8,179 nt of DNA from an uncultured Clostridia bacterium (GTDB taxonomy: Bacteria; Bacillota; Clostridia; Oscillospirales; Acutalibacteraceae). The notes beneath the pieces are model-generated. The model had not been told where the DNA came from, searched no databases, and worked only from the letters and a program-made list of their open reading frames with translations. Location: contig CALCHE010000071.1 in assembly GCA_937901145.1 (NCBI GenBank), positions 1 to 8,179 of the forward strand, in the 5' to 3' direction. Of this stretch, positions 1 to 6,614 are shown in pieces. Position 1 is the stretch's first letter, and each line of letters starts with the position of its first letter. The translations under genes were made by a program, and so were the position numbers.

Positions 1-272
1 CTGAGGAGCTTTTCTATATCGATGAGAGCTTCACTGACATTCTCAGCACCAAGGGTCTTTCATTCAAAAAAATGCCTACATACACCACAGGCACCTACAA
101 GGTCAATACTGCAGTGCTTAACGTGCGCAAAAGTGCAGATGCCGATTCTGAAAAGGTCGGTGCCGTACTTCTCGGTCAGAAGCTCACCGTGGATAAAATC
201 AAGAGTGACTGGGGCAGAATCGGTAAATACCGCTGGATTTGTCTCGACTACTGTAAGAAGGTGAAGGGATGA
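1..272 (+). CDS. Phage-type endolysin, C-terminal fragment with bacterial SH3 domain (5' end outside window)
   Basis: The reading frame is open from the window edge (first full codon at base 3) to TGA at 270-272, giving 89 residues; the true start lies to the left. The first ~23 residues look like the tail of a catalytic domain. Residues ~29-86 resemble a bacterial SH3 (SH3_3-like) repeat: GTYKVNTAVLNVRKS, then a variable turn, then VGAVLLGQKLTVDKI and W-GRI-YRWICLDY. Such domains bind peptidoglycan in phage and bacterial cell-wall hydrolases. The two genes that follow are a small membrane protein and a holin, so a lysis endolysin is the natural reading. Whether the missing catalytic domain is a GH25 muramidase, an amidase or a peptidase cannot be told from here. 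An internal ATG at 72 would give a bare SH3 domain, but the open upstream frame argues against it. The stop overlaps the next start (ATGA, 269-272). Confidence 0.8.
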   Translation, partial: EELFYIDESFTDILSTKGLSFKKMPTYTTGTYKVNTAVLNVRKSADADSEKVGAVLLGQKLTVDKIKSDWGRIGKYRWICLDYCKKVKG

Positions 273-511
273 GTGAAGCTATCATTGTGGCCGTCATAAG
301 TCTTTTCGGCACTCTTGGCGGCAGTCTTATCGGTGTTCTTGCCTCGAACAGACTCACGGTGTACCGCATCGAGCAGCTGGAAAAGAAGGTTGAAAAGCAT
401 AACAACCTGGTCGAGCGTACATACAAAATCGAGGAAGAGCAGGAAGTAGAAAAAGAAAAATTCAAGGTTATCAACCATCGCATTGACGACCTCGAAGCAT
501 ATCACAAATAA
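269..511 (+). CDS. Small phage lysis-module protein, one membrane helix plus coiled coil
   Basis: This is an 80-residue protein with a hydrophobic N-terminal helix at ~4-25 (AIIVAVISLFGTLGGSLIGV), followed by a highly charged heptad-like region from ~30 to 78 (RIEQLEKKVEKHNN... and IDDLEAYHK). This layout is common for small uncharacterised proteins between endolysin and holin in Firmicutes prophages; it recalls XhlA-like holin accessory proteins, although in XhlA the membrane segment is C-terminal. The start ATG overlaps the endolysin stop as ATGA and is preceded by AAGAAGGTG at 255-263, so translation is probably coupled. A role as a second holin, antiholin or holin partner is inferred from position and topology only. 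Confidence 0.75.
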   Translation: MSEAIIVAVISLFGTLGGSLIGVLASNRLTVYRIEQLEKKVEKHNNLVERTYKIEEEQEVEKEKFKVINHRIDDLEAYHK

Positions 512-529
512 AGAAAGGATGCTGATTTT

Positions 530-841
530 ATGAAAAACATCGACTTAACACCTGTTATAGAAGCCCTCATTACTCTTATCTCCGCACTCATTACCCTTTT
601 TGTCATTCCGAAGCTCACGCAGTATCTCAGAGAAAAGCTTACAGCTGAGCAAATGACCGCACTGAAGCAGTGGGTGAAAATCGCCGTAACCGCCGCAGAA
701 CAGCTCTACGGCAGTAAAACAGGACAGCAGAAAAAGGAATATGTCGTCTCTTTTCTTCTGTCTAAAGGCATCGTGTTCGATGTGGACGAGGTGACAGCAC
801 TTATCGAAAGTGAAGTGTATAATCTGACAGCTGAAAAGTAA
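530..841 (+). CDS. Phage holin, LLH family (holin superfamily 6)
   Basis: The protein has 103 residues, typical of the Holin_LLH family. A single hydrophobic helix spans ~8-27 (VIEALITLISALITLFVIPK), followed by a cytoplasmic helical region. The family signature is the stretch around residues 48-80: WVKIAVTAAEQLYG, then KKEYVVSFLLSKGI, then an acidic helix DVDEVTALIESEV. Holins form lesions in the cytoplasmic membrane at the end of a lytic cycle so that the endolysin can reach the wall. The gene lies 18 bases after the coiled-coil protein, with AAAGGA at 514-519 ten bases before the ATG. It is the last gene on this strand before the terminator at 847-885. The family call comes from the residue pattern and context, not from a search. 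Confidence 0.85.
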   Translation: MKNIDLTPVIEALITLISALITLFVIPKLTQYLREKLTAEQMTALKQWVKIAVTAAEQLYGSKTGQQKKEYVVSFLLSKGIVFDVDEVTALIESEVYNLTAEK

Positions 842-846
842 TATTT

Positions 847-885
847 AAAGGGGTATCCCGTCACAGGATGCCCCTTTATTTTTTA
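847..885. terminator. Rho-independent terminator between holin and ktrA, probably bidirectional
   Basis: Arms AAAGGGGTATCC (847-858) and GGATGCCCCTTT (866-877) pair over 12 bases with one G-U wobble and a 7-base loop. On the + strand they are followed by ATTTTTTAT (878-886), a good U tail for the lysis genes. The ktrA stop codon is at 883-885, inside that tail. On the - strand the same stem is followed by a weaker TTTAAATATT tail, so it probably ends the ktrA transcript as well. Confidence 0.85.
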
Positions 886-1533
886 TCTTAGCTTTTTAAT
901 TTTCTGAACATTCGCAAAAACAATCAGCTTTGTACCCTTTTCCAACGGTTCGGCAGGCTCGATTTCCGAGCTGACTCTGTCACCCTTTTTTACTGCAACC
1001 ACATTTATAGAGTATTTGCGTCTCAGGTCAAGCTCTATAAGATTTTTTCCTACCCATTCATCTCTGACATTCATTTCTATCATGGAAATATTATCAGAAA
1101 GCTCCATCATTTCCGCGAAGCCTGATGAGAGAAGGTTTCTCGCAAGCCTTATGCCTGACTCCTTTTCGGGGAAGATAACCTTATCTGCTCCCACACGGAG
1201 AAAAATTTTGCGGTGCATTTCCGTGCTGCATTTTACGATAACCTCCTTCACTCCCGCTTCCTTACAGAGAGTGATAGCCATAACCGTGGCTTCAAGTCTG
1301 TTTGACATAGCGATAACTATCGTGTCAATATCAGCAATTCCCAACTGTTCAAAAGCATCAACATCGGTAATATCAGCACATTTACACAGAGGTAAAACGG
1401 ACGAAAGAGATTCCACTACCTCCATATTCTCATCAACAGCCAGAACCTCAGCTCCGCTTTTGATAAGCTCTTCCGCTACAGCTCTGCCGTATCTTCCCAG
1501 GCCTAAAACTGCATAGGTTTTGTGTATACTCAT
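883..1533 (-). CDS. ktrA: KtrA-type K+ uptake regulatory subunit (RCK protein)
   Basis: This 216-residue cytoplasmic protein matches the usual KtrA/KtrC length (~220). Residues ~6-125 are an RCK_N Rossmann domain with GLGRYG at 11-16 and the acidic Asp34 that follows beta-2 in nucleotide-binding RCK domains. Residues ~146-210 form an RCK_C (TrkA_C) domain. The family's GADKVIFPEKESG stretch is at 115-127. KtrA octamer rings bind ATP/ADP and gate the KtrB dimer. In RCK_C, Arg171 and Asn177 sit in LRRKYSINVVAV with the same six-residue spacing as the cyclic-di-AMP contacts recalled for S. aureus KtrA, suggesting c-di-AMP inhibition. AAAGGAG at 1542-1548, eight bases before the ATG, supports the start. 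It is the last gene of the K+ operon, 28 bases after ktrB. Confidence 0.93.
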   Translation of the reverse strand: MSIHKTYAVLGLGRYGRAVAEELIKSGAEVLAVDENMEVVESLSSVLPLCKCADITDVDAFEQLGIADIDTIVIAMSNRLEATVMAITLCKEAGVKEVIVKCSTEMHRKIFLRVGADKVIFPEKESGIRLARNLLSSGFAEMMELSDNISMIEMNVRDEWVGKNLIELDLRRKYSINVVAVKKGDRVSSEIEPAEPLEKGTKLIVFANVQKIKKLR

Positions 1534-1561
1534 AATTTTTTCTCCTTTCAGGATACCCGGA

Positions 1562-2917
1562 TTAACCTACACTGATTTTCTCTACGGGACATCTGACTGT
1601 GTTAAGGTTTTCTTTTCTTGAATTAAAGGCTACGACCAGTGAAATGGGTCCAACTCTGCCAAGATACATAGTAATCATAATTATAATCTTACCCGCCGCA
1701 TCTAAAGTACCGGTAAGGTTTCTCGTAAGACCTACCGTAGCTGTGGCACTTACCGTTTCGTAAATCACATCAAGAGTATCAGCTCCTGTAACTGCCGAAA
1801 GAAGCACCGTGGAAAAAGCCATTGTCCCGAAGGACATCAGAACCACGGAAAGAGCCTTTCTGACAGTTTGAAATGAAATGGCACGTGAGAAAAGCTCCGT
1901 GTTGTTTTTATTTTTTATTGCCGAAAGAGCGGTAACCGCCAGAACAGCAAAGGTTACGGTCTTAATCCCACCGGCAGTACCTACAGGCGAACCACCGATA
2001 AACATCAGTATCAGGCAGACAAGAGCCGCAGAGGATGTCAGATTTTCCTGAGGCACCGTGGCAAAGCCTGCCGTTCTCGTAGTAACGGACTGGAATAAAG
2101 AAAACTGAATTTTTTCAAATATATTATACTCTCCCACCGTGGAAGGGTTACCGTATTCAAAGATAAACACAAGTACTGCACCACCGAATATAAGAATAGC
2201 AGTAGAAACGATGGCTATTTTACTCTGCAAGGTAAGGAAACGGAAAGGTCTGTTTCTTCTATACTTTTTCATAACACGGATAACATCCCACCACACTATA
2301 TAACCGATACCACCCAGAATAATAAGTGCACAGGTGACAAAATTAATAATAGGATTTTTCACATAGGAACAGAGGCTGTCACTTCCTATAATATCGATAC
2401 CTGCATTACAGAAGGCTGAGACAGAATTGAAAAGAGAAATCCATATACCTCTCACACCGAATTCGGGAACAAAAACAGTCATATATAAAAGTGCGCCTGC
2501 CGCCTCAACAATTAATGTGCCCTTGAAAACTTTTTTAACGAAGCCGGAAAGTCCCGACAGGGTGTTCAGATTGAAAGAATCCTGAATAAGCACACTGTCA
2601 CTGAGACCTAATTTTTTATTCAGCAAAAGCATAATACCTGACAGCACCGTGATTATACCCAACCCGCCCGCCTGTATAAGCAGAAGGATTACAGCCTGCC
2701 CGAAAATACTCCAGGTTTCTGCCGTCGTTACGGTAACAAGTCCGGTTACACAGGTGGAAGTAACGGCGGTAAAAAGCGCATCAATATAGGGCACACCCTT
2801 ACCTGTGGCACTGCTCAGGGGCAAAGAAAGAAGAACACTGCCCACAGCGATGGCACAAAGAAAGCTGAGCATTATAATATGCGTAGTGGAAAGAGAAATC
2901 TTTTTGTTTTTTTTCAT
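1562..2917 (-). CDS. ktrB: KtrB-type K+ channel/transporter membrane subunit
   Basis: The 451-residue integral membrane protein has the four membrane-pore-membrane repeats of the TrkH/Ktr/HKT superfamily. The four filter segments are visible: TCVTGL (55-60), FCNAGID (169-175), TRTAGFAT (280-287) and ATVGLT (393-398), each with its conserved glycine (G59, G173, G284, G396). GGSPVGTAGGIK (308-319) matches the intramembrane gating loop of the third repeat. The short C-terminus ending in VEKISVG is typical of KtrB and indicates an intact end. It imports K+ (Na+-stimulated in studied relatives) as a dimer on a KtrA ring. The SD sequence AAAGGTG (2924-2930) overlaps the trkH stop codon, six bases before the ATG, so the two channel genes are probably translationally coupled. 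The pairing with ktrA directly downstream supports Ktr rather than a second Trk. Confidence 0.93.
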   Translation of the reverse strand: MKKNKKISLSTTHIIMLSFLCAIAVGSVLLSLPLSSATGKGVPYIDALFTAVTSTCVTGLVTVTTAETWSIFGQAVILLLIQAGGLGIITVLSGIMLLLNKKLGLSDSVLIQDSFNLNTLSGLSGFVKKVFKGTLIVEAAGALLYMTVFVPEFGVRGIWISLFNSVSAFCNAGIDIIGSDSLCSYVKNPIINFVTCALIILGGIGYIVWWDVIRVMKKYRRNRPFRFLTLQSKIAIVSTAILIFGGAVLVFIFEYGNPSTVGEYNIFEKIQFSLFQSVTTRTAGFATVPQENLTSSAALVCLILMFIGGSPVGTAGGIKTVTFAVLAVTALSAIKNKNNTELFSRAISFQTVRKALSVVLMSFGTMAFSTVLLSAVTGADTLDVIYETVSATATVGLTRNLTGTLDAAGKIIIMITMYLGRVGPISLVVAFNSRKENLNTVRCPVEKISVG

Positions 2918-2928
2918 TTAAGACACCT

Positions 2929-4371
2929 TTATTTTTTGGCCCATGTGGATGCAGAAAGAGTGAGAATTATGGGATAAATTTCGAGTCTTCCGAAAAGCAT
3001 AGCCATAGAAAGCACTATTTTCGAAAAAACAGAAAAGGACGCATAGCTACCTACAGGTCCTGCTATACCGAAAGCGGGACCTATATTATTGAAGCAGGCA
3101 GAAACCGCCGAAACGGTAGTTTCAATATCAAAGCCGTTAAAGCCGATTATGAACACGAACACACAGAAAAGCATAGTGTAAACAGCAAGATAAGAATTTA
3201 CGGATGAAAGCGTACTGCTGTCAAGACATTTCCCCTCAAAGCGGCTCACCTTGACACTTCTCGGATGTAGCATTCTCTGAAGCTCTGTTTTTATGATTTT
3301 ATAAAGCATTACCACTCTTGCTACCTTGATACCGCCTGCAGTAGAGCCTGCGCAGCCACCGATAAACATAAGCAGAAGAAGGATAAGCTTCGAGAAATTC
3401 GGCCAAAGATTAAAATCTGCCGTAGCATACCCTGTAGTGGTAATAATTGATGAAACCTGGAAGAAGGAATGTCTCACTGTTTCGGATAAGGTTTCATAAA
3501 GCGGTGCGATATTAAAGCAGATAAGAATAACCGAAACTGCCACAATAGAAACATATACCCAGAGCTCAGAGCTTTTAAAAACAGATTTTATCTTTTTAAG
3601 AAGCAGAAGATAGTAAAGGTTAAAGTTTACACCGAAAATCAGCATAAATACGGTGATTACCCACTGAATATAGGGAGAATATCCGCCTATACCTGTGGCT
3701 TTGATACCGAAACCACCGGTACCTGCCGTACCGAAAGCATGAATCAAAGACTCAAATAAGCTCATTCCTCCGAAAAGAAGAAAGACAACTTCAATAAGCG
3801 TAATAGCGATATAAATAACATAAAGTATACGGCTGGTCTGTCTTATTTTAGGCACCAGCTTGCCTACTACGGGACCGGGAACCTCAGCGCGCAGAAGATG
3901 AATTGATCTGTCAGAAATCGACGGTATGATCGCCATCATAAACACAAGCACGCCCATACCGCCTACCCAATGGGTAAAGGAGCGCCACATCAGAAGTCCC
4001 TTGCTCATACTCTCCACATCAGTGAGAATAGATGCACCCGTCGTGGTAAGACCGCTTACCGTTTCGAAAAAAGCATCAATATATGAGGGTATTTCTCTGC
4101 TGAAAAAAAATGGCAGAGCACCCACAGCAGAAAGAGCAAACCAGGAAAGAGCAGTTATAACAAAGCCTTCCTTAGCATAAATCGTCTTTAAGCCCGGTCT
4201 GGAAATTTTAGTAATAAGAAATCCCGAAACCAGAGCCACGGCGATGGAAGCAGCGATACTGGCAGCCACCGCTTCTCTGTAAAGAAGTGCAGTGATAAGA
4301 GGTAAAAGCATCAGTCCGCCCTCTACCATTACCACCTTACCGACCACATATAAAACCATACGTCTGTTCAT
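2929..4371 (-). CDS. trkH: TrkH-type K+ uptake membrane subunit
   Basis: The protein has 480 residues, the TrkH length, with two extra N-terminal helices (to ~residue 55) before the four pore repeats; KtrB lacks these. Filter segments are TTTGAS (109-114), TGGFG (218-222), TTTGYA (311-316) and NNIGPA (428-433). HWVGGMGVLVFMMAIIP (134-150) and the gating loop GGCAGSTAGGIK (338-349) are TrkH hallmarks, as is GRLEIYP (461-467) near the C-terminus. It forms the K+-conducting dimer of the Trk system and works with the TrkA encoded 15 bases upstream. There is no strong SD: AAGG lies 13 bases before the ATG, overlapping the trkA stop, so expression probably depends on coupling to trkA. The four filters and the gate loop all look intact. 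Confidence 0.94.
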   Translation of the reverse strand: MNRRMVLYVVGKVVMVEGGLMLLPLITALLYREAVAASIAASIAVALVSGFLITKISRPGLKTIYAKEGFVITALSWFALSAVGALPFFFSREIPSYIDAFFETVSGLTTTGASILTDVESMSKGLLMWRSFTHWVGGMGVLVFMMAIIPSISDRSIHLLRAEVPGPVVGKLVPKIRQTSRILYVIYIAITLIEVVFLLFGGMSLFESLIHAFGTAGTGGFGIKATGIGGYSPYIQWVITVFMLIFGVNFNLYYLLLLKKIKSVFKSSELWVYVSIVAVSVILICFNIAPLYETLSETVRHSFFQVSSIITTTGYATADFNLWPNFSKLILLLLMFIGGCAGSTAGGIKVARVVMLYKIIKTELQRMLHPRSVKVSRFEGKCLDSSTLSSVNSYLAVYTMLFCVFVFIIGFNGFDIETTVSAVSACFNNIGPAFGIAGPVGSYASFSVFSKIVLSMAMLFGRLEIYPIILTLSASTWAKK

Positions 4372-4386
4372 TTTATTTACCGAACC

Positions 4387-5751
4387 TTATCTCAAAATAT
4401 CCGACAAATCACCGAGTCTGTGTGTCGCTGAAGAAAGAACAATTACTCTGTCTCCCTTGTTCACGATGTCATCACCGGTGGGAATAATGGCAGTTTTTCT
4501 TTCACGGATAATACCTGCAATAAGAACACCCTGCTTTATGGAAAGCTCCTTGATAGGTACACCGATAAGCTTTGAACCCTGTTTAACATTGAACTCGATA
4601 GCTTCAGCCTTGCCATCCATAAACTTATAAAGGGTTTCGATATTACTGCCCATAGAGTTCTCCACCGCACGGCAATAACGGATCATAATATCAGCAGTAA
4701 TGGTTTTAGTGGAAACCACGCTGTCAAGACCTAACTTTTCAGCCATCTTTGTAAGCTCACCGCTGTTTATTTTGGTAATAACCTTAGGCACATTGAACTC
4801 GCCTGCGAAAAGAGAGGTGAGAATATTCTCTTCGTCCATACCCGTCAGTGCCACAAAAGCATCAATAGAACGAAGTCCCTCCTCCATAAGAATATCGTGA
4901 TGGGAGCCATCTCCGCAAATTATAACAGCCTTCGGCAGAATTTCACCGAGCTCTACACAGCGTTCTCTGTTTTTTTCGATGATTTTAACATTAGTACCTG
5001 TGGTAGAAAGGATTTTGGCAAGATAGTAGGCAGTTTTGCTGCCACCGAGAATCATTACATCCTTAACTGCCTTTTTAATCATATCGAGACTTTTAAGAAG
5101 CTTCTGCATATCGGAAGGAGAAGCGACTATGCTCACCACATCACCCTCACGGAGCTCGAAGTTACCGTCGGGAATGTGAAGCTCATTATTTCTTAAAACT
5201 GCACCGATAAGGAAATGCTGCTTTTCTCTGTCACGGATTTTACTGATTTTTTTACCGATGAGTGCGGAGTCCTTTTTAAGTCTTACCTCTATCATCTCCA
5301 GATTTCTTCTGGAAAAATATTCCACCTTATATGCAGAAGGAATCTTCAGAAGATTATGGAGCTCCTGTGCCATTAAAAGCTCAGGGTTCATAGACATGGA
5401 CAGCTCCAGCTGATGGCGCATAAATGAAAGCGAACGGTCATTGTATTCGGGGTTTCTGATTCTGGCTACTGTATGCTTTGCGCCCATTTTTTTAGCGATG
5501 AAGCAGGAAAGCATATTAAGCTCGTCCGAGCCTGTAACAGCCACGAAAACATCACAGCTGTCTATACCTGCTTCCTCCAGTGTTTCGCAGTCGGCACTGT
5601 TGCCGCAAATACCCATTACATCATAAACATTTGTTATTTCATTTATAACATCCGGATTTTCGTCCATAGCTGTAACATCGTGTCCCTCACTAACCAGAGC
5701 AGACACGACCGCCGTACCGATTTTTCCGCAACCTGCAACGATAATATTCAT
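4387..5751 (-). CDS. trkA: TrkA-type K+ uptake regulatory protein with two RCK units
   Basis: The 454 residues match full-length TrkA, a tandem duplication of RCK_N plus RCK_C. The first Rossmann domain starts at once (GCGKIG at 7-12, Asp30 after beta-2), the first RCK_C is ~143-222, the second Rossmann domain begins at ~231 (GGSKTA 236-241, Glu259 after beta-2) and the last RCK_C is ~373-454. The second nucleotide motif lacks the final glycine, as is usual for the second half of TrkA. The protein forms the cytoplasmic nucleotide-binding ring that gates TrkH. The start is fixed because the nucleotide motif is only six residues in, and the upstream frame meets TGA at 5785-5787 with no other start codon between. 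The SD is poor (see leader). It is the first gene of the trkA-trkH-ktrB-ktrA operon. Confidence 0.94.
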   Translation of the reverse strand: MNIIVAGCGKIGTAVVSALVSEGHDVTAMDENPDVINEITNVYDVMGICGNSADCETLEEAGIDSCDVFVAVTGSDELNMLSCFIAKKMGAKHTVARIRNPEYNDRSLSFMRHQLELSMSMNPELLMAQELHNLLKIPSAYKVEYFSRRNLEMIEVRLKKDSALIGKKISKIRDREKQHFLIGAVLRNNELHIPDGNFELREGDVVSIVASPSDMQKLLKSLDMIKKAVKDVMILGGSKTAYYLAKILSTTGTNVKIIEKNRERCVELGEILPKAVIICGDGSHHDILMEEGLRSIDAFVALTGMDEENILTSLFAGEFNVPKVITKINSGELTKMAEKLGLDSVVSTKTITADIMIRYCRAVENSMGSNIETLYKFMDGKAEAIEFNVKQGSKLIGVPIKELSIKQGVLIAGIIRERKTAIIPTGDDIVNKGDRVIVLSSATHRLGDLSDILR

Positions 5752-5786
5752 CTTAAAAAGCCTGACACAGAAAGTGTCTTCCTTTC
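5752..5786 (-). promoter_or_regulatory. trkA leader with distant AAGGAAG and small hairpin
   Basis: No SD sequence lies in the normal window before the trkA ATG; the adjacent bases are AGGCTTTTTAAG. The only good purine block, AAGGAAG (5778-5784, - strand), is ~27 bases upstream. Between them GACAC and GTGTC (5764-5768 and 5774-5778) can form a five-base-pair hairpin with a five-base loop. Folding would shorten the distance to ~12 bases. Whether this is used is inference. Confidence 0.4.
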
Positions 5787-5815
5787 ATTATAAAGTTATT
5801 ATGATTTTAACTCAT
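5787..5815 (-). promoter_or_regulatory. Promoter for the trkA-trkH-ktrB-ktrA operon
   Basis: On the - strand, TATAAT (5792-5787) is preceded at 17 bases by ATGAGT (5815-5810), which matches 3 of 6 bases of TTGACA. The -10 box is perfect and the -35 is weak, which suggests activator help or modest expression. It lies just past the rpsR terminator, so the K+ operon has its own promoter. The transcript would begin near 5780, leaving a leader of only ~28 bases. Confidence 0.6.
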
Positions 5816-5822
5816 TTACTCT

Positions 5823-5849
5823 CTTTTTGCAATAGTTTTTTACAAAAAG
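5823..5849. repeat. Inverted repeat upstream of the trkA promoter
   Basis: CTTTTTG (5823-5829) and CAAAAAG (5843-5849) form a perfect 7-base inverted repeat with a 13-base AT-rich spacer, immediately upstream of the weak -35 box. It partly overlaps the U tail of the rpsR terminator. It could be an operator or UP-like element for trkA, or chance in AT-rich DNA. Confidence 0.3.
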
Positions 5850-5878
5850 AAAACGGTACAACCTTTCGGTCATACCGT
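5841..5878 (-). terminator. Rho-independent terminator of the rpsF-ssb-rpsR operon
   Basis: Read on the - strand, ACGGTATGACC and GGTTGTACCGT (5878-5868 and 5863-5853) pair over 11 bases with two G-U wobbles around a GAAA tetraloop. The U-rich tail TTTCTTTTTG (5852-5843) follows. The stem begins 16 bases after the rpsR stop codon. Confidence 0.9.
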
Positions 5879-5893
5879 CTTTACTTTTTAAAA

Positions 5894-6139
5894 TTAGTCA
5901 GCTGTGTAAGCCATAAGTGCTACCTGACGTGCACGCTTGATAGCTGTGGTGAGTTCACGCTGATGACGAGCACAGGTACCTGTTACTCTGCGGGGAAGGA
6001 TCTTAGCTCTGTCAGATGTGAACTTACGGAGCTTCTGAACATCCTTGTAGTCGATTTCTTCAACCTTATCTACGCAGAATGCACAAACCTTTTTGCGTGA
6101 CTTTCTGTTGGGGCGATTAGCGCCTTTTTCGTATGCCAT
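5894..6139 (-). CDS. rpsR: 30S ribosomal protein S18, zinc-type
   Basis: The 81 residues match bacterial S18. The core [26 protein letters not shown], and [18 protein letters not shown] are strongly conserved. S18 binds the platform of the small ribosomal subunit as a heterodimer with S6. Cys19, Cys22 (CAFC), Cys56 and His59 (CARH) form a plausible zinc site, so this is the C+ form; as I recall it, B. subtilis S18 lacks these cysteines. AGGAGG at 6149-6154, nine bases before the ATG, supports the start. It is the last gene of the rpsF-ssb-rpsR operon, 28 bases after ssb, and is followed by a strong terminator. Confidence 0.97.
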   Translation of the reverse strand: MAYEKGANRPNRKSRKKVCAFCVDKVEEIDYKDVQKLRKFTSDRAKILPRRVTGTCARHQRELTTAIKRARQVALMAYTAD

Positions 6140-6167
6140 GAGTATTTTCCTCCTGTCTTAGTTTAGA

Positions 6168-6602
6168 TTAAAAGGGTAAATCATCATCGTCTGTGATTTC
6201 TTCGAAATCTGAGGGAACGGCAGTCTGATAAGCGGGAGCAGGAGCAGCTGCAGATACTGCAGGAGCCTGTGTTCCTGTTTCAGCCTTTGAACCGCAGAAG
6301 CTTACTTCTCTGGCGAGAACCTCGAAAGCAGTTCTGTTATTACCGTTGCTGTCCTGATAGTTACGGGTCTGGATAGAGCCCTGAACAGCGATCATAGAAC
6401 CCTTTGTGAAGTATCTGCTTACAAAGTTGCCTGTGCTTTCCCAAGCTACGATGGTGATGAAGTCTGCCTGTCTCTGTTCTCCGGGTTTCTGGAATGAACG
6501 ATCGACGGCAATACGGAAAGTACATACGCTCTTTCCTGTAGTAGTGGTGCGAAGTTCAGGGTCAGCTACGAGGCGACCCATAAGTGTTACGCAGTTAAGC
6601 AT
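6168..6602 (-). CDS. ssb: Single-stranded DNA-binding protein
   Basis: The 144-residue protein has an N-terminal OB fold (~1-104), beginning MLNCVTLMGRLVADPELR, with the conserved F-I-AVDR (29-35), FITIVAW (48-54), GSMIAVQGSIQTR (68-80) and the YQDSNGN loop. A flexible Ala/Pro-rich linker (~107-130) leads to the acidic tip DDDDLPF (138-144), the docking peptide for replication and repair partners. It coats single-stranded DNA as a tetramer during replication, recombination and repair. AAGGAGG (6610-6616) overlaps the rpsF stop codon and lies seven bases before the ATG. Its place between rpsF and rpsR is the standard bacterial arrangement, so this is the housekeeping copy, not a phage one. Confidence 0.97.
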   Translation of the reverse strand: MLNCVTLMGRLVADPELRTTTTGKSVCTFRIAVDRSFQKPGEQRQADFITIVAWESTGNFVSRYFTKGSMIAVQGSIQTRNYQDSNGNNRTAFEVLAREVSFCGSKAETGTQAPAVSAAAPAPAYQTAVPSDFEEITDDDDLPF

Positions 6603-6614
6603 GAGTGCTCCTCC

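Noticed and set aside
199..505. Open frames on the - strand opposite the coiled-coil gene (94 and 85 codons)
   Set aside because: They are low-complexity, Ser/Phe/Cys-rich translations antisense to a gene with a proper start overlap and SD; no family resemblance.
1016..1516. A 166-codon open frame on the + strand opposite ktrA
   Set aside because: Serine- and isoleucine-rich antisense translation of a clearly conserved gene; no ribosome binding site or motif.
3926..5196. Several open frames of 66-112 codons on the + strand opposite trkH and trkA
   Set aside because: All are antisense shadows of conserved channel and RCK coding sequence and have no protein-like composition.
5752..5893. Possible c-di-AMP (ydaO-type) or K+-sensing riboswitch upstream of trkA
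   Set aside because: The spacer is 142 bases and already holds the rpsR terminator; from the predicted promoter the leader is only ~28 bases, far too short for the known riboswitch classes.
5473..6100. Open frames on the + strand across the trkA-rpsR spacer (106 and 108 codons)
   Set aside because: They run through the trkA start, a terminator and conserved rpsR in antisense; composition looks random.
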